DNA of 64,000 bases from NCBI RefSeq assembly GCF_014218355.1, contig NZ_AP023368.1, forward strand, positions 1,058,001-1,122,000. Reading direction: 5' to 3'. Shown here piece by piece: positions 43,873 to 53,312 of the stretch. Origin of the DNA: Anaerocolumna chitinilytica. Its GTDB lineage: Bacteria; Bacillota; Clostridia; Lachnospirales; Lachnospiraceae. A program made the translations under genes and the position numbers. The notes beneath the pieces are model-generated. The model saw nothing but the letters and a program-made list of their open reading frames with translations, was not told the DNA's origin and made no database searches. Position 1 is the first letter of the stretch, and every line of letters starts with the position of its first letter.

Positions 43873-45477
43873 ATGAGCTTTGCCCATGAGAATGTCAAAG
43901 AAGTCATTTTAAATGGAAAGACAGTTCTTGGTATTGAACTTGGATCTACCAGAATCAAGGCAGTTCTAATCGATGAAAAACATCAAACAATTGCATCAGG
44001 AAGCTATGACTGGGAGAACAGCTATGAAAATCACATATGGACGTACAGCCTGAAGGAGATTTGGGAAGGATTGCAAGACAGCTATCAAAAGGTGGCAGAG
44101 GAAGTTAAGAGTAAATATGGTATCCCGTTAAAAAAAATCGGAGCAATTGGTTTTAGTGCTATGATGCATGGCTACATGGCTTTTAACAAGGATGGTGAAC
44201 TGCTGGTTCCTTTTCGTACCTGGCGTAACACAATTACCGAGGAAGCTGCCAAGAAGCTGACGGAAGTCTTTGATTATCCCATTCCCCAAAGATGGAGCAT
44301 TGCCCATCTATACCAGGCAATTCTGAAAGGGGAGGAGCATGTGGGAGAAATCTCTTATATGACTACTCTAGCCGGCTATATTCACTGGAAACTGACAGGA
44401 GAAAAGGTGGTCGGCATAGGAGAAGCTTCCGGTATGTTTCCGATAGATATTGAAACCAAGGATTATTACAACCGCATGACAGAGCAGTTTGACAGTCTGG
44501 TTGCGGAGAAGAAATTCTCCTGGAAGTTAAGAGATATCCTTCCGAAGGTAATGGTAGCCGGTGAAAGAGCCGGTGTATTGACGGAGGAAGGAGCAAGTTT
44601 ACTGGATACCAGCGGAGAACTTATTGCGGGAATACCTTTTTGTCCGCCGGAAGGAGATGCAGGTACCGGAATGACTGCTACCAACAGTGTGGCGAAAAGA
44701 ACAGGGAATGTATCTGCCGGAACCTCCGTATTTGCTATGGTAGTACTGGAGAAGGAGTTATCCCGTGTATATCCGGAATTGGACCTTGTCACTACACCGA
44801 CAGGCAGCCTGGTCGCAATGGCTCATTCCAATAACTGTACTTCTGATCTCAATGCCTGGGTCGGACTTTTTGATGAATTCACTCGTTTAATTGGGGTGGA
44901 GTTGGATGCGGATAAGCTTTATGGAACACTCTACCGGCAGGCAATGGAAGGTGATGCGGATTGCGGCGGACTGCTCTCCTATGGCTACCTTTCCAGTGAG
45001 CATATTACCGGAATTGAGGAGGGAAGGCCTTTGTTCCTCCGGTCATCTCAGAGCAGATTTAATTTGGCCAATTTTATGCGAGTAAACCTTTATACGGCTC
45101 TTGGTGCTCTTAAAATAGGTCTTGATATTCTTTTGAAAAAAGAAGGCGTACAGCTGGATAAGATGTATGGGCATGGAGGCTTGTTTAAAACCAAAGAGGT
45201 GGGACAGAGTATTATGGCTGCCGCAATCAACGCACCGGTGTCTGTTATGGAAACAGCCGGTGAGGGCGGTGCTTGGGGTATTGCACTTCTTGCATCCTAC
45301 ATGAGTAACAGAGAAGAGGATGAAACCTTGGAAGAGTTCCTTACCAATAAAATATTTGCAGGTGTTGAGGGAGATACAATAAAACCCGGAGCGGATGATG
45401 TTGCAGGTTTTGAGGAATTTATGAAACGGTATGTAAGAGGGCTGTCCATTGAAAAAACCGCAGGTGAATACTTTTAA
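43873..45477 (+). CDS. araB: FGGY-family carbohydrate kinase, ribulokinase role
   Basis: 534 residues of the FGGY kinase family: [16 protein letters not shown] as the phosphate-1 motif, [54 protein letters not shown] and the C-terminal [26 protein letters not shown]. Standing third after araA and araD it supplies the missing step, L-ribulose phosphorylation. The sequence is of the Lachnospiraceae type rather than classic E. coli AraB, so the name rests partly on context. ATG follows GGGAGG. Confidence 0.87.
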   Translation: MSFAHENVKEVILNGKTVLGIELGSTRIKAVLIDEKHQTIASGSYDWENSYENHIWTYSLKEIWEGLQDSYQKVAEEVKSKYGIPLKKIGAIGFSAMMHGYMAFNKDGELLVPFRTWRNTITEEAAKKLTEVFDYPIPQRWSIAHLYQAILKGEEHVGEISYMTTLAGYIHWKLTGEKVVGIGEASGMFPIDIETKDYYNRMTEQFDSLVAEKKFSWKLRDILPKVMVAGERAGVLTEEGASLLDTSGELIAGIPFCPPEGDAGTGMTATNSVAKRTGNVSAGTSVFAMVVLEKELSRVYPELDLVTTPTGSLVAMAHSNNCTSDLNAWVGLFDEFTRLIGVELDADKLYGTLYRQAMEGDADCGGLLSYGYLSSEHITGIEEGRPLFLRSSQSRFNLANFMRVNLYTALGALKIGLDILLKKEGVQLDKMYGHGGLFKTKEVGQSIMAAAINAPVSVMETAGEGGAWGIALLASYMSNREEDETLEEFLTNKIFAGVEGDTIKPGADDVAGFEEFMKRYVRGLSIEKTAGEYF

Positions 45478-45501
45478 GTAAGGATATAAGAATATTCAGG
45501 A

Positions 45502-45557
45502 AGACTTCATAGCTTTTTACACGATAAAAATGTGTTAGAGGCTGTGGAGTCTTTTTT
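45502..45557 (+). terminator. Terminator of the ara operon
   Basis: As RNA, 45502-45513 pairs fully with 45541-45552 (G-U pairs included) around a 27-base loop, followed by six T residues. Confidence 0.85.
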
Positions 45558-45667
45558 GGAGCATTATATGAAAACAGTTGAGCAAAAATTGGCAGGTAAA
45601 AATTAGAAAATCAGTGTATATTAGTTTTAGCTATAAAAATGCAGTACCTTTTTAAAGGAGTCAAGTT

Positions 45668-47503
45668 ATGGTGAGGAATAGGAAAGCCAGTGATGCAGAT
45701 GCCAGAGAAAAGAGATGGTACCAAAAGATTTTTAATAGTCTCCTCCTCATAATCAATAACAAAAGCATCCAGAAGAAAATTACATATGTATATTTACTGT
45801 GCGTACTGCTTCCGACCATTGTAACCAACGTAATTATCCTGGGAAGCAGCATCAGGATATCGGCCAGGGAGAGAGAAGCCAACATTAATAATATTGCGGA
45901 TTCTGTCAGCCGTGAGATTGTAAAATCCCTGGAAAGCGCGGTATATGTAACGGTAGATTTGTACACCAGTATTTCCATGAATGACTTTCTGGACAGGCAA
46001 TATGAAACCGATGGCGACTATTTCGATAAATATAGTGCTGTCTTTAATAATTTTGTATTTTACGCCAGTTCCAAACATCTTATCAGTGACATTACCTTTT
46101 ACTCGGATAATTCCACAATGATAAACGGCGGGAAATATTACCGTATTGATTCGGTTCAGGAGGAAGGGTGGTATAAAGCCTTTCATCAGGCTGGTACAGA
46201 TCTCTTTGTTTATTCCTATTATCAAAACAATAAGAACATAAATAACAAAAAGCGTATGGTTTCAGTTATTCGAAAACTAGATTATATCGGACTTAAAGGA
46301 AAAGAAAAGCTGGTGAAGCTGGACTTAAATTATCCGCAGATTAATGAGTCAGTGGGCAGTTCGGCTTATGATACTACCGTTTATGTGTGCCATGGAGATC
46401 GTATCATATTCACAAATACCAAAGAGGAAGTAGGAATAAACAAGGATTTTTTAAAAACCTCTGAAATCAATAAAAAGGATATACAGGCATGCCGGGATGT
46501 AGTGGCTTATGGAAGCGATTGGAAGGTTTATGTCACTGGTTATAGGTCCAACTTCATGGCATCCTTTAAGCATAATCTATTGCTTATGTCTGTACTTTTT
46601 CTGGCTGATGCCATAATTCCCGCCATTATGCTGGCATTGTTCAGCAATTCTATTACAAGAAGGATATTGTTGCTGGGGCAATATTTTGAAAAAATAAAGG
46701 GTGAGAAATTTGAGCTGATAGAGTCGGAAGAAGGGAAGGATGAAATCGGAGAGCTGCTGGAAAATTATAACCATATGTCCCTTCGAATGAAGGCTCTGAT
46801 TGAACAGGAGCTGAAAAGTAAGCTGGAGCAGCAGGAACTCATATTAGCAAGGCAGCAGGCGGAGCTTCTGGCACTTACCAGTCAGATTAATCCCCATTTC
46901 CTATTCAATATACTGGAGAGTATACGCATGCGCAGTGTTTTAAAAGGGGAGGAAGAGACCGGCTGCGTTATCGAAAGCCTTGCGAAGCTAATGAGAAAAA
47001 GCGCCGATTGGGGGACGGATTATATCACACTAGAGCAGGAAATAGGTTTTATGAAGGATTACCTGGAACTCCAGAAATATCGCTATGGGGATGATTTCCA
47101 TTACAAGATTAGAATAGATGAAACGTTTTATTCTTTTAAAATACCGAGTCTGGTACTGGTCACTTTTGTGGAAAATGCCTGTGTTCATGGATTTAACAGA
47201 GCAGGACATTATGGTTCTGTTTTTGTGTCCGCCTATCAAAAGGAGGATTATTTGTACCTGGAAGTTGAGGATACCGGAATAGGAATGGAAATGGAGCAGG
47301 TGGAAAAGCTTGAAAGGGAACTGAATGAAGGAGATATCAGCAGTTTACAGAAGTCCGGCAGTCTTGGCATGCTCAATGCCAGCATCAGACTCCGAAAATT
47401 TAACGGTGAGGAAACACGGATATTCATAGAAAGCAAGACAGGTGAAGGGACTTGTATTGTAATAAGGCTTCCTATGAAAGGATATTTAGTTGAAATGGGG
47501 TAA
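45668..47503 (+). CDS. Sensor histidine kinase, YesM type
   Basis: 611 residues. An N-terminal membrane helix (about 38-60) and a second (about 298-325) bracket a dCache-like extracellular sensor. A HAMP-type linker follows, then a His_kinase domain with the phosphorylated His in SQINPHFLFN (about H412) and an ATPase domain with FVENACVHG, DTGIGM and GSLGML. The ATG follows AAAGGAG. With the next gene it makes a YesM/YesN-type pair, which usually senses extracellular oligosaccharides and activates the adjacent LplB-type transporter. Confidence 0.93.
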   Translation: MVRNRKASDADAREKRWYQKIFNSLLLIINNKSIQKKITYVYLLCVLLPTIVTNVIILGSSIRISAREREANINNIADSVSREIVKSLESAVYVTVDLYTSISMNDFLDRQYETDGDYFDKYSAVFNNFVFYASSKHLISDITFYSDNSTMINGGKYYRIDSVQEEGWYKAFHQAGTDLFVYSYYQNNKNINNKKRMVSVIRKLDYIGLKGKEKLVKLDLNYPQINESVGSSAYDTTVYVCHGDRIIFTNTKEEVGINKDFLKTSEINKKDIQACRDVVAYGSDWKVYVTGYRSNFMASFKHNLLLMSVLFLADAIIPAIMLALFSNSITRRILLLGQYFEKIKGEKFELIESEEGKDEIGELLENYNHMSLRMKALIEQELKSKLEQQELILARQQAELLALTSQINPHFLFNILESIRMRSVLKGEEETGCVIESLAKLMRKSADWGTDYITLEQEIGFMKDYLELQKYRYGDDFHYKIRIDETFYSFKIPSLVLVTFVENACVHGFNRAGHYGSVFVSAYQKEDYLYLEVEDTGIGMEMEQVEKLERELNEGDISSLQKSGSLGMLNASIRLRKFNGEETRIFIESKTGEGTCIVIRLPMKGYLVEMG

Positions 47504-47507
47504 ATAT

Positions 47508-49160
47508 ATGAGTGATGAGAAGGATATGTTACTTAAGGTTTTGTTAGTGGATGATGAGCCATTTATTCGAAAAGGACTGGCAGCTCTTATTGATTGGGAA
47601 GCAGAAGGATTTGTTATAGCAGGGGAAGCACAAAACGGCTGTGAGGCGGTACTCAGACTTTCCGAGGAAGATTACCAGCTTGTTATTTCAGATATCAGAA
47701 TGCCGGATATGTCAGGAATTGAGCTGGTAGAGGAGGTAAAGACAAGGAAAATATCAGATGCGAAGTTTGTACTCTTGAGTGGATTTTATGACTTCCAATA
47801 TGCAAAGTCTGCTATTCTTTACGGCTGCAGTGACTATGTCCTAAAGCCCATACAGAGGGAAGAACTGCTTAATGTCCTAAGAAGAATACAGAAAAAGATA
47901 AGAGAAGAAGCAGGTGGCAGAAGAGATAAGAGTATTTTTGAAAAAGCATATCTGGATCGTAATCTGTTAGCATTAATCTGGGGTAAATATGATGAGATCA
48001 ATTTAAGATATGCCAAGGAAAAGCTTGAGTTAAAGGGCAGAATCAAGTACATACATCTGGAGATCAGCCTGCTGGATGAAAGATTTTTAAGTCTCTCCGA
48101 GGAGAAAAAAAGAGTTTTGCACCGGCAGCTCTATAATTATGCAGCATTGCTTTTTAAAAGACTATCGAATCATGTGATTTTTGGTGTTACAAAAGAGGGA
48201 GAGTGCTACGATATAGGAATAATCTACTCGGAACTCATGCCGGATAAAAAGAATATGACAGATGAGGAATGGCTTGACTGGATTTTAAAGGAATTGCGGG
48301 AACGCATGGGATTTGAAATTACAGCATTTTTAGGCGGTTGGGTTAGTAAGCTGGAGGATATTGCTTATTCCTACAGAGAAGCAGCAATGGCCAGATCATT
48401 CTGTTTCTACAAAATTCCAAAGAAGGATATCAAAAAAGAACCTGCCCAAGGAGCCGGGAAAAAAGCTATACAAAATAAAAATCAACAGGATGAGTACCTC
48501 CGAAAAGAGCTGGACGCATTGATTCATGGGATTGAGACCGGGGATAAGGAATTTATAAAAGAGAATGCAGGAGAACTTTACCGGAAAATGATGGATAAAG
48601 GCTTGGATTCGAAGTTGATTGGAATGAATATTCAGTACTATGTTTACCGTTTATTAGGCCTTGCTTATGAAATTGAAAATGACATTAACCAGGAAGAGGT
48701 AATGCAATATATACAGGAAGAGGTTTTTTCCTCCGGTATGCCTTGGATTAACGAGGTTAAGTTCCGAAAGTTTGCAGAGGATTATTCCGAATATCTGCTG
48801 CAGCTTCGGCAGAATTCAGCAAGAGGGATTATGAACCTGATAGAAGCAGAAATTGAGGCCAATTATTCTGATAACTTAAGTCTGAGGTCTATGGGGGAAA
48901 AGTATTATCTTAACAGTGTATACCTGGGACAGATTTTTAAAAAGCGTTATGGCTGCTGCTTCAAAGATTACATTAACGGAGTTCGTCTGCGAAAAGCCGC
49001 AGAGCTGCTCTTACGTACGGAAGAAAAGGTATATGAGATTGCGGAAAAGGTTGGATATAAGAATACGGAATATTTTATCAATAAGTTTGAGAGCACCTAT
49101 GGAGTAACACCTGCCAGATTCCGTAAGAGGAACTGCGAAGCGGAGAAAATTTCAGTATAA
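47508..49160 (+). CDS. Response regulator, YesN/AraC type
   Basis: 550 residues. Receiver domain about 7-125: VLLVDDEPFIRKGL, phosphate-accepting Asp in VISDIRMPDMSG, Lys in LKPIQ. A long middle region follows, then an AraC DNA-binding domain (LSLRSMGEKYYLNSVYLGQIFKKRYG, VYEIAEKVGYKNTEYFINKFESTYGVTPARFRK). ATG 47508 lies four bases after the kinase stop and follows GGGG; an in-frame ATG at 47490 lies inside the kinase gene. Probable activator of the binding-protein operon downstream. Confidence 0.92.
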   Translation: MSDEKDMLLKVLLVDDEPFIRKGLAALIDWEAEGFVIAGEAQNGCEAVLRLSEEDYQLVISDIRMPDMSGIELVEEVKTRKISDAKFVLLSGFYDFQYAKSAILYGCSDYVLKPIQREELLNVLRRIQKKIREEAGGRRDKSIFEKAYLDRNLLALIWGKYDEINLRYAKEKLELKGRIKYIHLEISLLDERFLSLSEEKKRVLHRQLYNYAALLFKRLSNHVIFGVTKEGECYDIGIIYSELMPDKKNMTDEEWLDWILKELRERMGFEITAFLGGWVSKLEDIAYSYREAAMARSFCFYKIPKKDIKKEPAQGAGKKAIQNKNQQDEYLRKELDALIHGIETGDKEFIKENAGELYRKMMDKGLDSKLIGMNIQYYVYRLLGLAYEIENDINQEEVMQYIQEEVFSSGMPWINEVKFRKFAEDYSEYLLQLRQNSARGIMNLIEAEIEANYSDNLSLRSMGEKYYLNSVYLGQIFKKRYGCCFKDYINGVRLRKAAELLLRTEEKVYEIAEKVGYKNTEYFINKFESTYGVTPARFRKRNCEAEKISV

Positions 49161-49217
49161 TATAACTAGAAGGTCAAAATGCACAATTTAATACTGGTTA
49201 GACTTATTAAATTAGAC

Positions 49218-49251
49218 ATATATACTTTGCAATGATTTTATATATACTTTG
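49218..49251 (+). promoter_or_regulatory. Direct repeats, possible response-regulator operator
   Basis: ATATATACTTTG occurs exactly at 49218-49229 and 49240-49251, start points 22 bases apart (two turns of the helix). AraC-type activators commonly bind such direct repeats as dimers. It lies 150 bases before the binding-protein gene and just after the YesN-type regulator gene. The remaining gap (49161-49400) holds nothing else clear. Confidence 0.5.
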
Positions 49252-49400
49252 TATGAGTTTTGCTTTGTGCAATTATGCTAAAATAAGATGTCGCTTAAGT
49301 GAAGCAAAACATATTAGGTCAGGTTGAAAAAGACAGTTCTTTTACAGCAGCTGATCAACGATTACCAGACAAAGTCTGGAAATTCAGGAAAGGGGACATT

Positions 49401-51131
49401 ATGAAAAAGCAATTTATTGCAGGTTTGATGTGTGTTGCTATGGTTTCACTCTTATTCGCGGGCTGCGGTAAGAATGATTCCAAAAACAGTAAAAATGCAT
49501 CAGCAAACACCACAGTTACAGAAGGAGCATCGGGCGGGGATACTCCCACAGCTAAGAAAATCAAGGAGTTTACAGCTTTTTTTGACAGACAGGGCTCGGA
49601 GATTAATAAGGATAATGAAATCCAACAGATTATAGCAGACAAAATAGGAGCTAAATGCAAGGAAACCTGGTTAACGGGACAGACCGGAGAAGAAGCTGTC
49701 GGTATGCTGATTGCCAGCGGTGAATATCCGGACTTTATCGACTGGACACCGGAGCTGCAGGATGCAGGAGCATTGGTTCCCATTGACGAATTACTTGATA
49801 AGTATCCGAATATTAAGAACTTCTGGAGTGATGTACAATGGAATTCCTTAAAGCAAAAGGATGGACATATCTATTCCATTCCGCAGTTCGGCAAAATCAA
49901 TGAAAAGGCAATGGATACCCAACAAAGCGGAGAAGCTTTCTGGATTCAGACAAGAGTTCTTAAGTGGGCAAATTATCCGAAGATTGAAACCTTGGATGAG
50001 CTCTTTAAACTCTTAGAGGATTATTCCAAAGCTAATCCTACCATGGCAGATGGCTCTTCCGTTATACCATTTGAAATTCTGGATTATGACTGGTACTATT
50101 TCTGCCTTGAGAATCCGCCTCAGTTCCTGGACGGATGGCCTAATAACGGCCGTTGCATTGTAGATCCTAAGACTTATCTGGTACAGGACTATAATACAAC
50201 CAATACCGCAAAGAGATATTTCCAGAAGCTTAATGAAGAGTACAATAAGGGAATTATAGATTCAGAATTCATGACAATGAACCATGATCAGTTCCTGGAG
50301 AAAGTGGCTTCCGGACGTGTCCTTAGTATGGTAGAGCAGCATTGGGATTTCCAGACAGCAGAAGACTCTATTAAAACACAGAAGCTTGATGGCTGTACCT
50401 ACGTTCCTTTAGGCTTAACGATTGATAAGGGAATGCATGAAATGTATTATACCACCGGGGAATCCACAGTGCTTTCCGGCGGGTTAAGTATTACAAAGAG
50501 CTGTAAGGATGTAGAAGGAGCACTTCAGTTTGTAAACGATCTCTTAGATCCTGAAATCTCAACCCTGCGCAGCTGGGGAGTTAAGGATGTGGACTATAAT
50601 GTTGGATCTGACGGACTCTTTACCAGAACTCAGGAGATGAGAGATAATGCGGTAAACGCAGAATACAAGGCATCACACTTATGCACTTATAGTTATTTCC
50701 CTAATTATAGCGGTATGAATCCGGACGGAAAGAATGCGGCTACACCGGATACCCAGCCCAATGAATTTTTCCAGAGCTTAAGGCCTGAAGTTCAGGAATG
50801 CCTTACTGCTTATGGTGCTAAGACCTATGTGGGAATGTTGGATTACAACGAAATTGACTGTATGAAGGAACCCTGGTATCCGATTTACTCTTTCGTAGGA
50901 GAGATGACAACGGCAACTCCCGGAGGTCTTGCTTGGGAGAAGATGGACCAGGTTAAGAAGGAACAGCTTCCTCAGGTAGTAATTTCAGGGAACTTTGAAG
51001 AAGCCTGGGATACCTACCAGAAGGCATACAATAAAGCAAAACCGGAGGATTTCCTGAAAGAGGTTCAGGAGGCGGTTTACCATAGAATTGAGCTGGTTAC
51101 CGGTAAAGATGTAAGACCTGCAGGCAAATAG
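49401..51131 (+). CDS. ABC sugar-binding lipoprotein (LplA/YtcQ type)
   Basis: 576 residues. Signal peptide with lipobox LLFAGC (Cys about residue 19), a Ser/Thr/Asn linker, then a large type-2 extracellular solute-binding domain typical of the LplA/YtcQ group (FDRQGSEINKDNEIQQIIADKIG, GEYPDFIDWTPELQDAGALVPID, WYPIYSFVGEMT). ATG 49401 follows AAAGGGG; the upstream in-frame extension is not supported. It captures oligosaccharides, presumably xylan- or arabinan-derived given the neighbours. Followed by a hairpin and two permeases. Confidence 0.92.
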   Translation: MKKQFIAGLMCVAMVSLLFAGCGKNDSKNSKNASANTTVTEGASGGDTPTAKKIKEFTAFFDRQGSEINKDNEIQQIIADKIGAKCKETWLTGQTGEEAVGMLIASGEYPDFIDWTPELQDAGALVPIDELLDKYPNIKNFWSDVQWNSLKQKDGHIYSIPQFGKINEKAMDTQQSGEAFWIQTRVLKWANYPKIETLDELFKLLEDYSKANPTMADGSSVIPFEILDYDWYYFCLENPPQFLDGWPNNGRCIVDPKTYLVQDYNTTNTAKRYFQKLNEEYNKGIIDSEFMTMNHDQFLEKVASGRVLSMVEQHWDFQTAEDSIKTQKLDGCTYVPLGLTIDKGMHEMYYTTGESTVLSGGLSITKSCKDVEGALQFVNDLLDPEISTLRSWGVKDVDYNVGSDGLFTRTQEMRDNAVNAEYKASHLCTYSYFPNYSGMNPDGKNAATPDTQPNEFFQSLRPEVQECLTAYGAKTYVGMLDYNEIDCMKEPWYPIYSFVGEMTTATPGGLAWEKMDQVKKEQLPQVVISGNFEEAWDTYQKAYNKAKPEDFLKEVQEAVYHRIELVTGKDVRPAGK

Positions 51132-51141
51132 GCTGAAAAGT

Positions 51142-51180
51142 TGGCAGACGGCAGCTGACAGATTGCAAAGCCGTCTGCCA
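51142..51180 (+). promoter_or_regulatory. Hairpin between binding-protein and permease genes
   Basis: TGGCAGACGGC (51142-51152) pairs perfectly with 51170-51180, 17-base loop, no T-run after it. Such hairpins often stabilise the upstream mRNA so that binding protein is made in excess over permease. Confidence 0.6.
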
Positions 51181-52169
51181 TGACTAAAAGAAAGTATGGT
51201 ATGTTTATGGCTGGATTGAAACATATGAAAGGGGAAAGGGTAAAAAGACGAAACTCTGATATAACCTGGAGAAAAATAGTAAGGCAAAAAGAGCTGATTC
51301 TTCTTACCATCCCTTTTATGATATATGTCCTTATATTTAATTATGTGCCGATTATTGGATGGCTGATGGCATTTCAGAATTATAAGCCCCAGGACGGTTT
51401 TTTTGGATCTGAATTTGTAGGATTAAAATGGTTTAAATTCTTATTTGTAGATAACCCTGATTTTATAAGAACTATCCGGAATACCCTTGCTATGGGAGTA
51501 ATTAACCTGGTATTAAGCTTCCTCTTTGCAATTGGGTTTGCGATGATTTTAAATGAAGTTGTTCATAAAACACCTAAGAAATTTGTGCAGACAGTATCTT
51601 ACCTGCCGCATTTTCTGTCCATGATCATCGTATGCGGTATTCTTCAGGATGCATTGTCAACGGATCATGGAATAATAAATGATTTTCTTATCAACCTGCA
51701 TCTTTTAAAGCAGCCGGTTAATTTCTTTACCCATAAGGAATATTTCTGGTGGATTGTAGGTTTTGCTAATGTATGGAAAGAAACTGGATGGAACAGTATT
51801 ATATATCTTGCTGCAATTACAGCAATTAACCCTGACCTATACGAGGCGGCATCCATTGACGGAGCGGGTAGACTCCGTAAAATGTTACATATAACCTTAC
51901 CGGGCATTAAACCAACGATTTTTATCCTGCTGTTAATTAATATCGGGAATGTCTTGAATGCCGGCTTCGAGATACAATATCTCCTATCCAACGGTTTGGT
52001 TCAAAGCGTATCCCAGACCATAGATATCTATGTGTTGAAATTTGGTATCAGCCAATGCAACTATTCACTTGGTACGGCAGCGGGTATTTTTAAGAGTGTG
52101 GTGAGCATTATACTGATTCTTCTGGCAAATGCAGCAGCAAAGGCAGCCGGAGAAGAGAGACTTTTCTAG
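51180..52169 (+). CDS. ABC sugar transporter permease, LplB type
   Basis: Up to 329 residues with six membrane helices, IPFMIYVLIFNYVPIIGWLMAFQNYKP at the first, and the EAA loop YEAASIDGAGRLRKMLHITLPGIKPT that docks the ATPase. The start is uncertain: ATG 51180 is within the hairpin arm and has no good ribosome site, and ATG 51225 is also weak; homologous sequence only begins after about residue 25. Works with the next permease and the preceding binding protein; no ATPase gene is present, so a shared MsmX-type ATPase is likely used. Confidence 0.9.
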   Translation: MTKRKYGMFMAGLKHMKGERVKRRNSDITWRKIVRQKELILLTIPFMIYVLIFNYVPIIGWLMAFQNYKPQDGFFGSEFVGLKWFKFLFVDNPDFIRTIRNTLAMGVINLVLSFLFAIGFAMILNEVVHKTPKKFVQTVSYLPHFLSMIIVCGILQDALSTDHGIINDFLINLHLLKQPVNFFTHKEYFWWIVGFANVWKETGWNSIIYLAAITAINPDLYEAASIDGAGRLRKMLHITLPGIKPTIFILLLINIGNVLNAGFEIQYLLSNGLVQSVSQTIDIYVLKFGISQCNYSLGTAAGIFKSVVSIILILLANAAAKAAGEERLF

Positions 52170-52182
52170 GGAGGTATTGATA

Positions 52183-53109
52183 ATGAGCACCGGCAGTACA
52201 GTAATTTCAAAAAAACATAAAAGATACCGGATAAAGGATGCGGTTTATTATTTTATCATAGGATTAATCCTAACAGTATTTGTAATCGTTACAATCTATC
52301 CGATTATAAATACTCTGGCAATCTCCTTTAATGATGCCATGGACAGCTTAAGAGGCGGTATCTATCTGATACCCCGTAAATGGACGATGAATAATTATAT
52401 TACAGTACTTCATAAGGATAGTATGGTAACAGGACTTGCCATATCGGTTTTGCGAACCGTTATAGGTACCATACTGCAGCTTTCTGTGACAGCATTGCTT
52501 TCCTTTGTGGTAAGCCGAAGAGATTTTGTCTTTGCAAAACCCGTAAATATTATTTATGTATTGACTATGTATGTAAACGGAGGTCTAATTCCGGGATTTT
52601 TATTGAATAAAACACTGGGATTTACAAACAGCTTCTGGGTTTATATTATACCTGGAATGGTAAGTGCTTTTAATATGCTGGTCATCCGAACCTATATGAA
52701 CGGACTGCCGGATAGTCTGGAGGAATCTGCCCAGATTGACGGAGCAGGGTACTTTAAAATCTTTTTAAAGATTATCGTGCCCCTTTGTAAGCCGGTATTC
52801 GCGACGGTAGCGCTGTTCATTGCCGTAGGCCAGTGGAATTCTTGGTTCGATACTATGCTTTATAACAGAATGGCAGAGAATCTGACGACATTGCAGTATG
52901 AATTAATGAAACTTTTGTCTTCTGTGAGTCAGCTGAGCGGAAATGCGGATACGGCAAGAGCTGCCAGCTCTGTTAGCGGAGCTCAGGTTACCGTAAAATC
53001 AGTTCGTGCCGCCGCAACAATTCTGACCTGTATACCCATTGTGGCATTATATCCCTTTTTACAGCGGTATTTTGTAACTGGTATGACAATCGGCGGAGTG
53101 AAGGAATAA
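52183..53109 (+). CDS. ABC sugar transporter permease, LplC type
   Basis: 308 residues with six membrane helices. PIINTLAISFNDAMDSLRGGIYLIPRKWTMNNY near the start and EESAQIDGAGYFKIFLKIIVPLCKPVFATV (the EAA loop) are characteristic of the second permease of LplBC transporters. ATG 52183 follows GGGAGG; the in-frame extension to 52129 overlaps the upstream gene. Heterodimer partner of the LplB-type protein. A terminator follows. Confidence 0.92.
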   Translation: MSTGSTVISKKHKRYRIKDAVYYFIIGLILTVFVIVTIYPIINTLAISFNDAMDSLRGGIYLIPRKWTMNNYITVLHKDSMVTGLAISVLRTVIGTILQLSVTALLSFVVSRRDFVFAKPVNIIYVLTMYVNGGLIPGFLLNKTLGFTNSFWVYIIPGMVSAFNMLVIRTYMNGLPDSLEESAQIDGAGYFKIFLKIIVPLCKPVFATVALFIAVGQWNSWFDTMLYNRMAENLTTLQYELMKLLSSVSQLSGNADTARAASSVSGAQVTVKSVRAAATILTCIPIVALYPFLQRYFVTGMTIGGVKE

Positions 53110-53136
53110 TGAAGGCATTTGGATAAAAATAGTAAG

Positions 53137-53180
53137 AAGGAGACCCTGCTGTCTTTTAGACACGGCAGGACCTCCTTTTT
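53137..53180 (+). terminator. Terminator after the first sugar-transport operon
   Basis: AAGGAG (53137-53142), CCTGC and TGTC pair with GACA, GCAGG and CTCCTT across a TTTTA loop with single-base bulges, followed by TTTTT. Confidence 0.8.
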
Positions 53181-53312
53181 ATGGCGTATAGTAAGAAAAT
53201 AACAGATAGACACCAGTGTCATCGCAATCCACACTGCAAGCAATTGAGATTGCTCAGGCAGGATGATTAACGAATAAAATAATTGATAGCTTTATACAGG
53301 AAAGGAGAAGTT

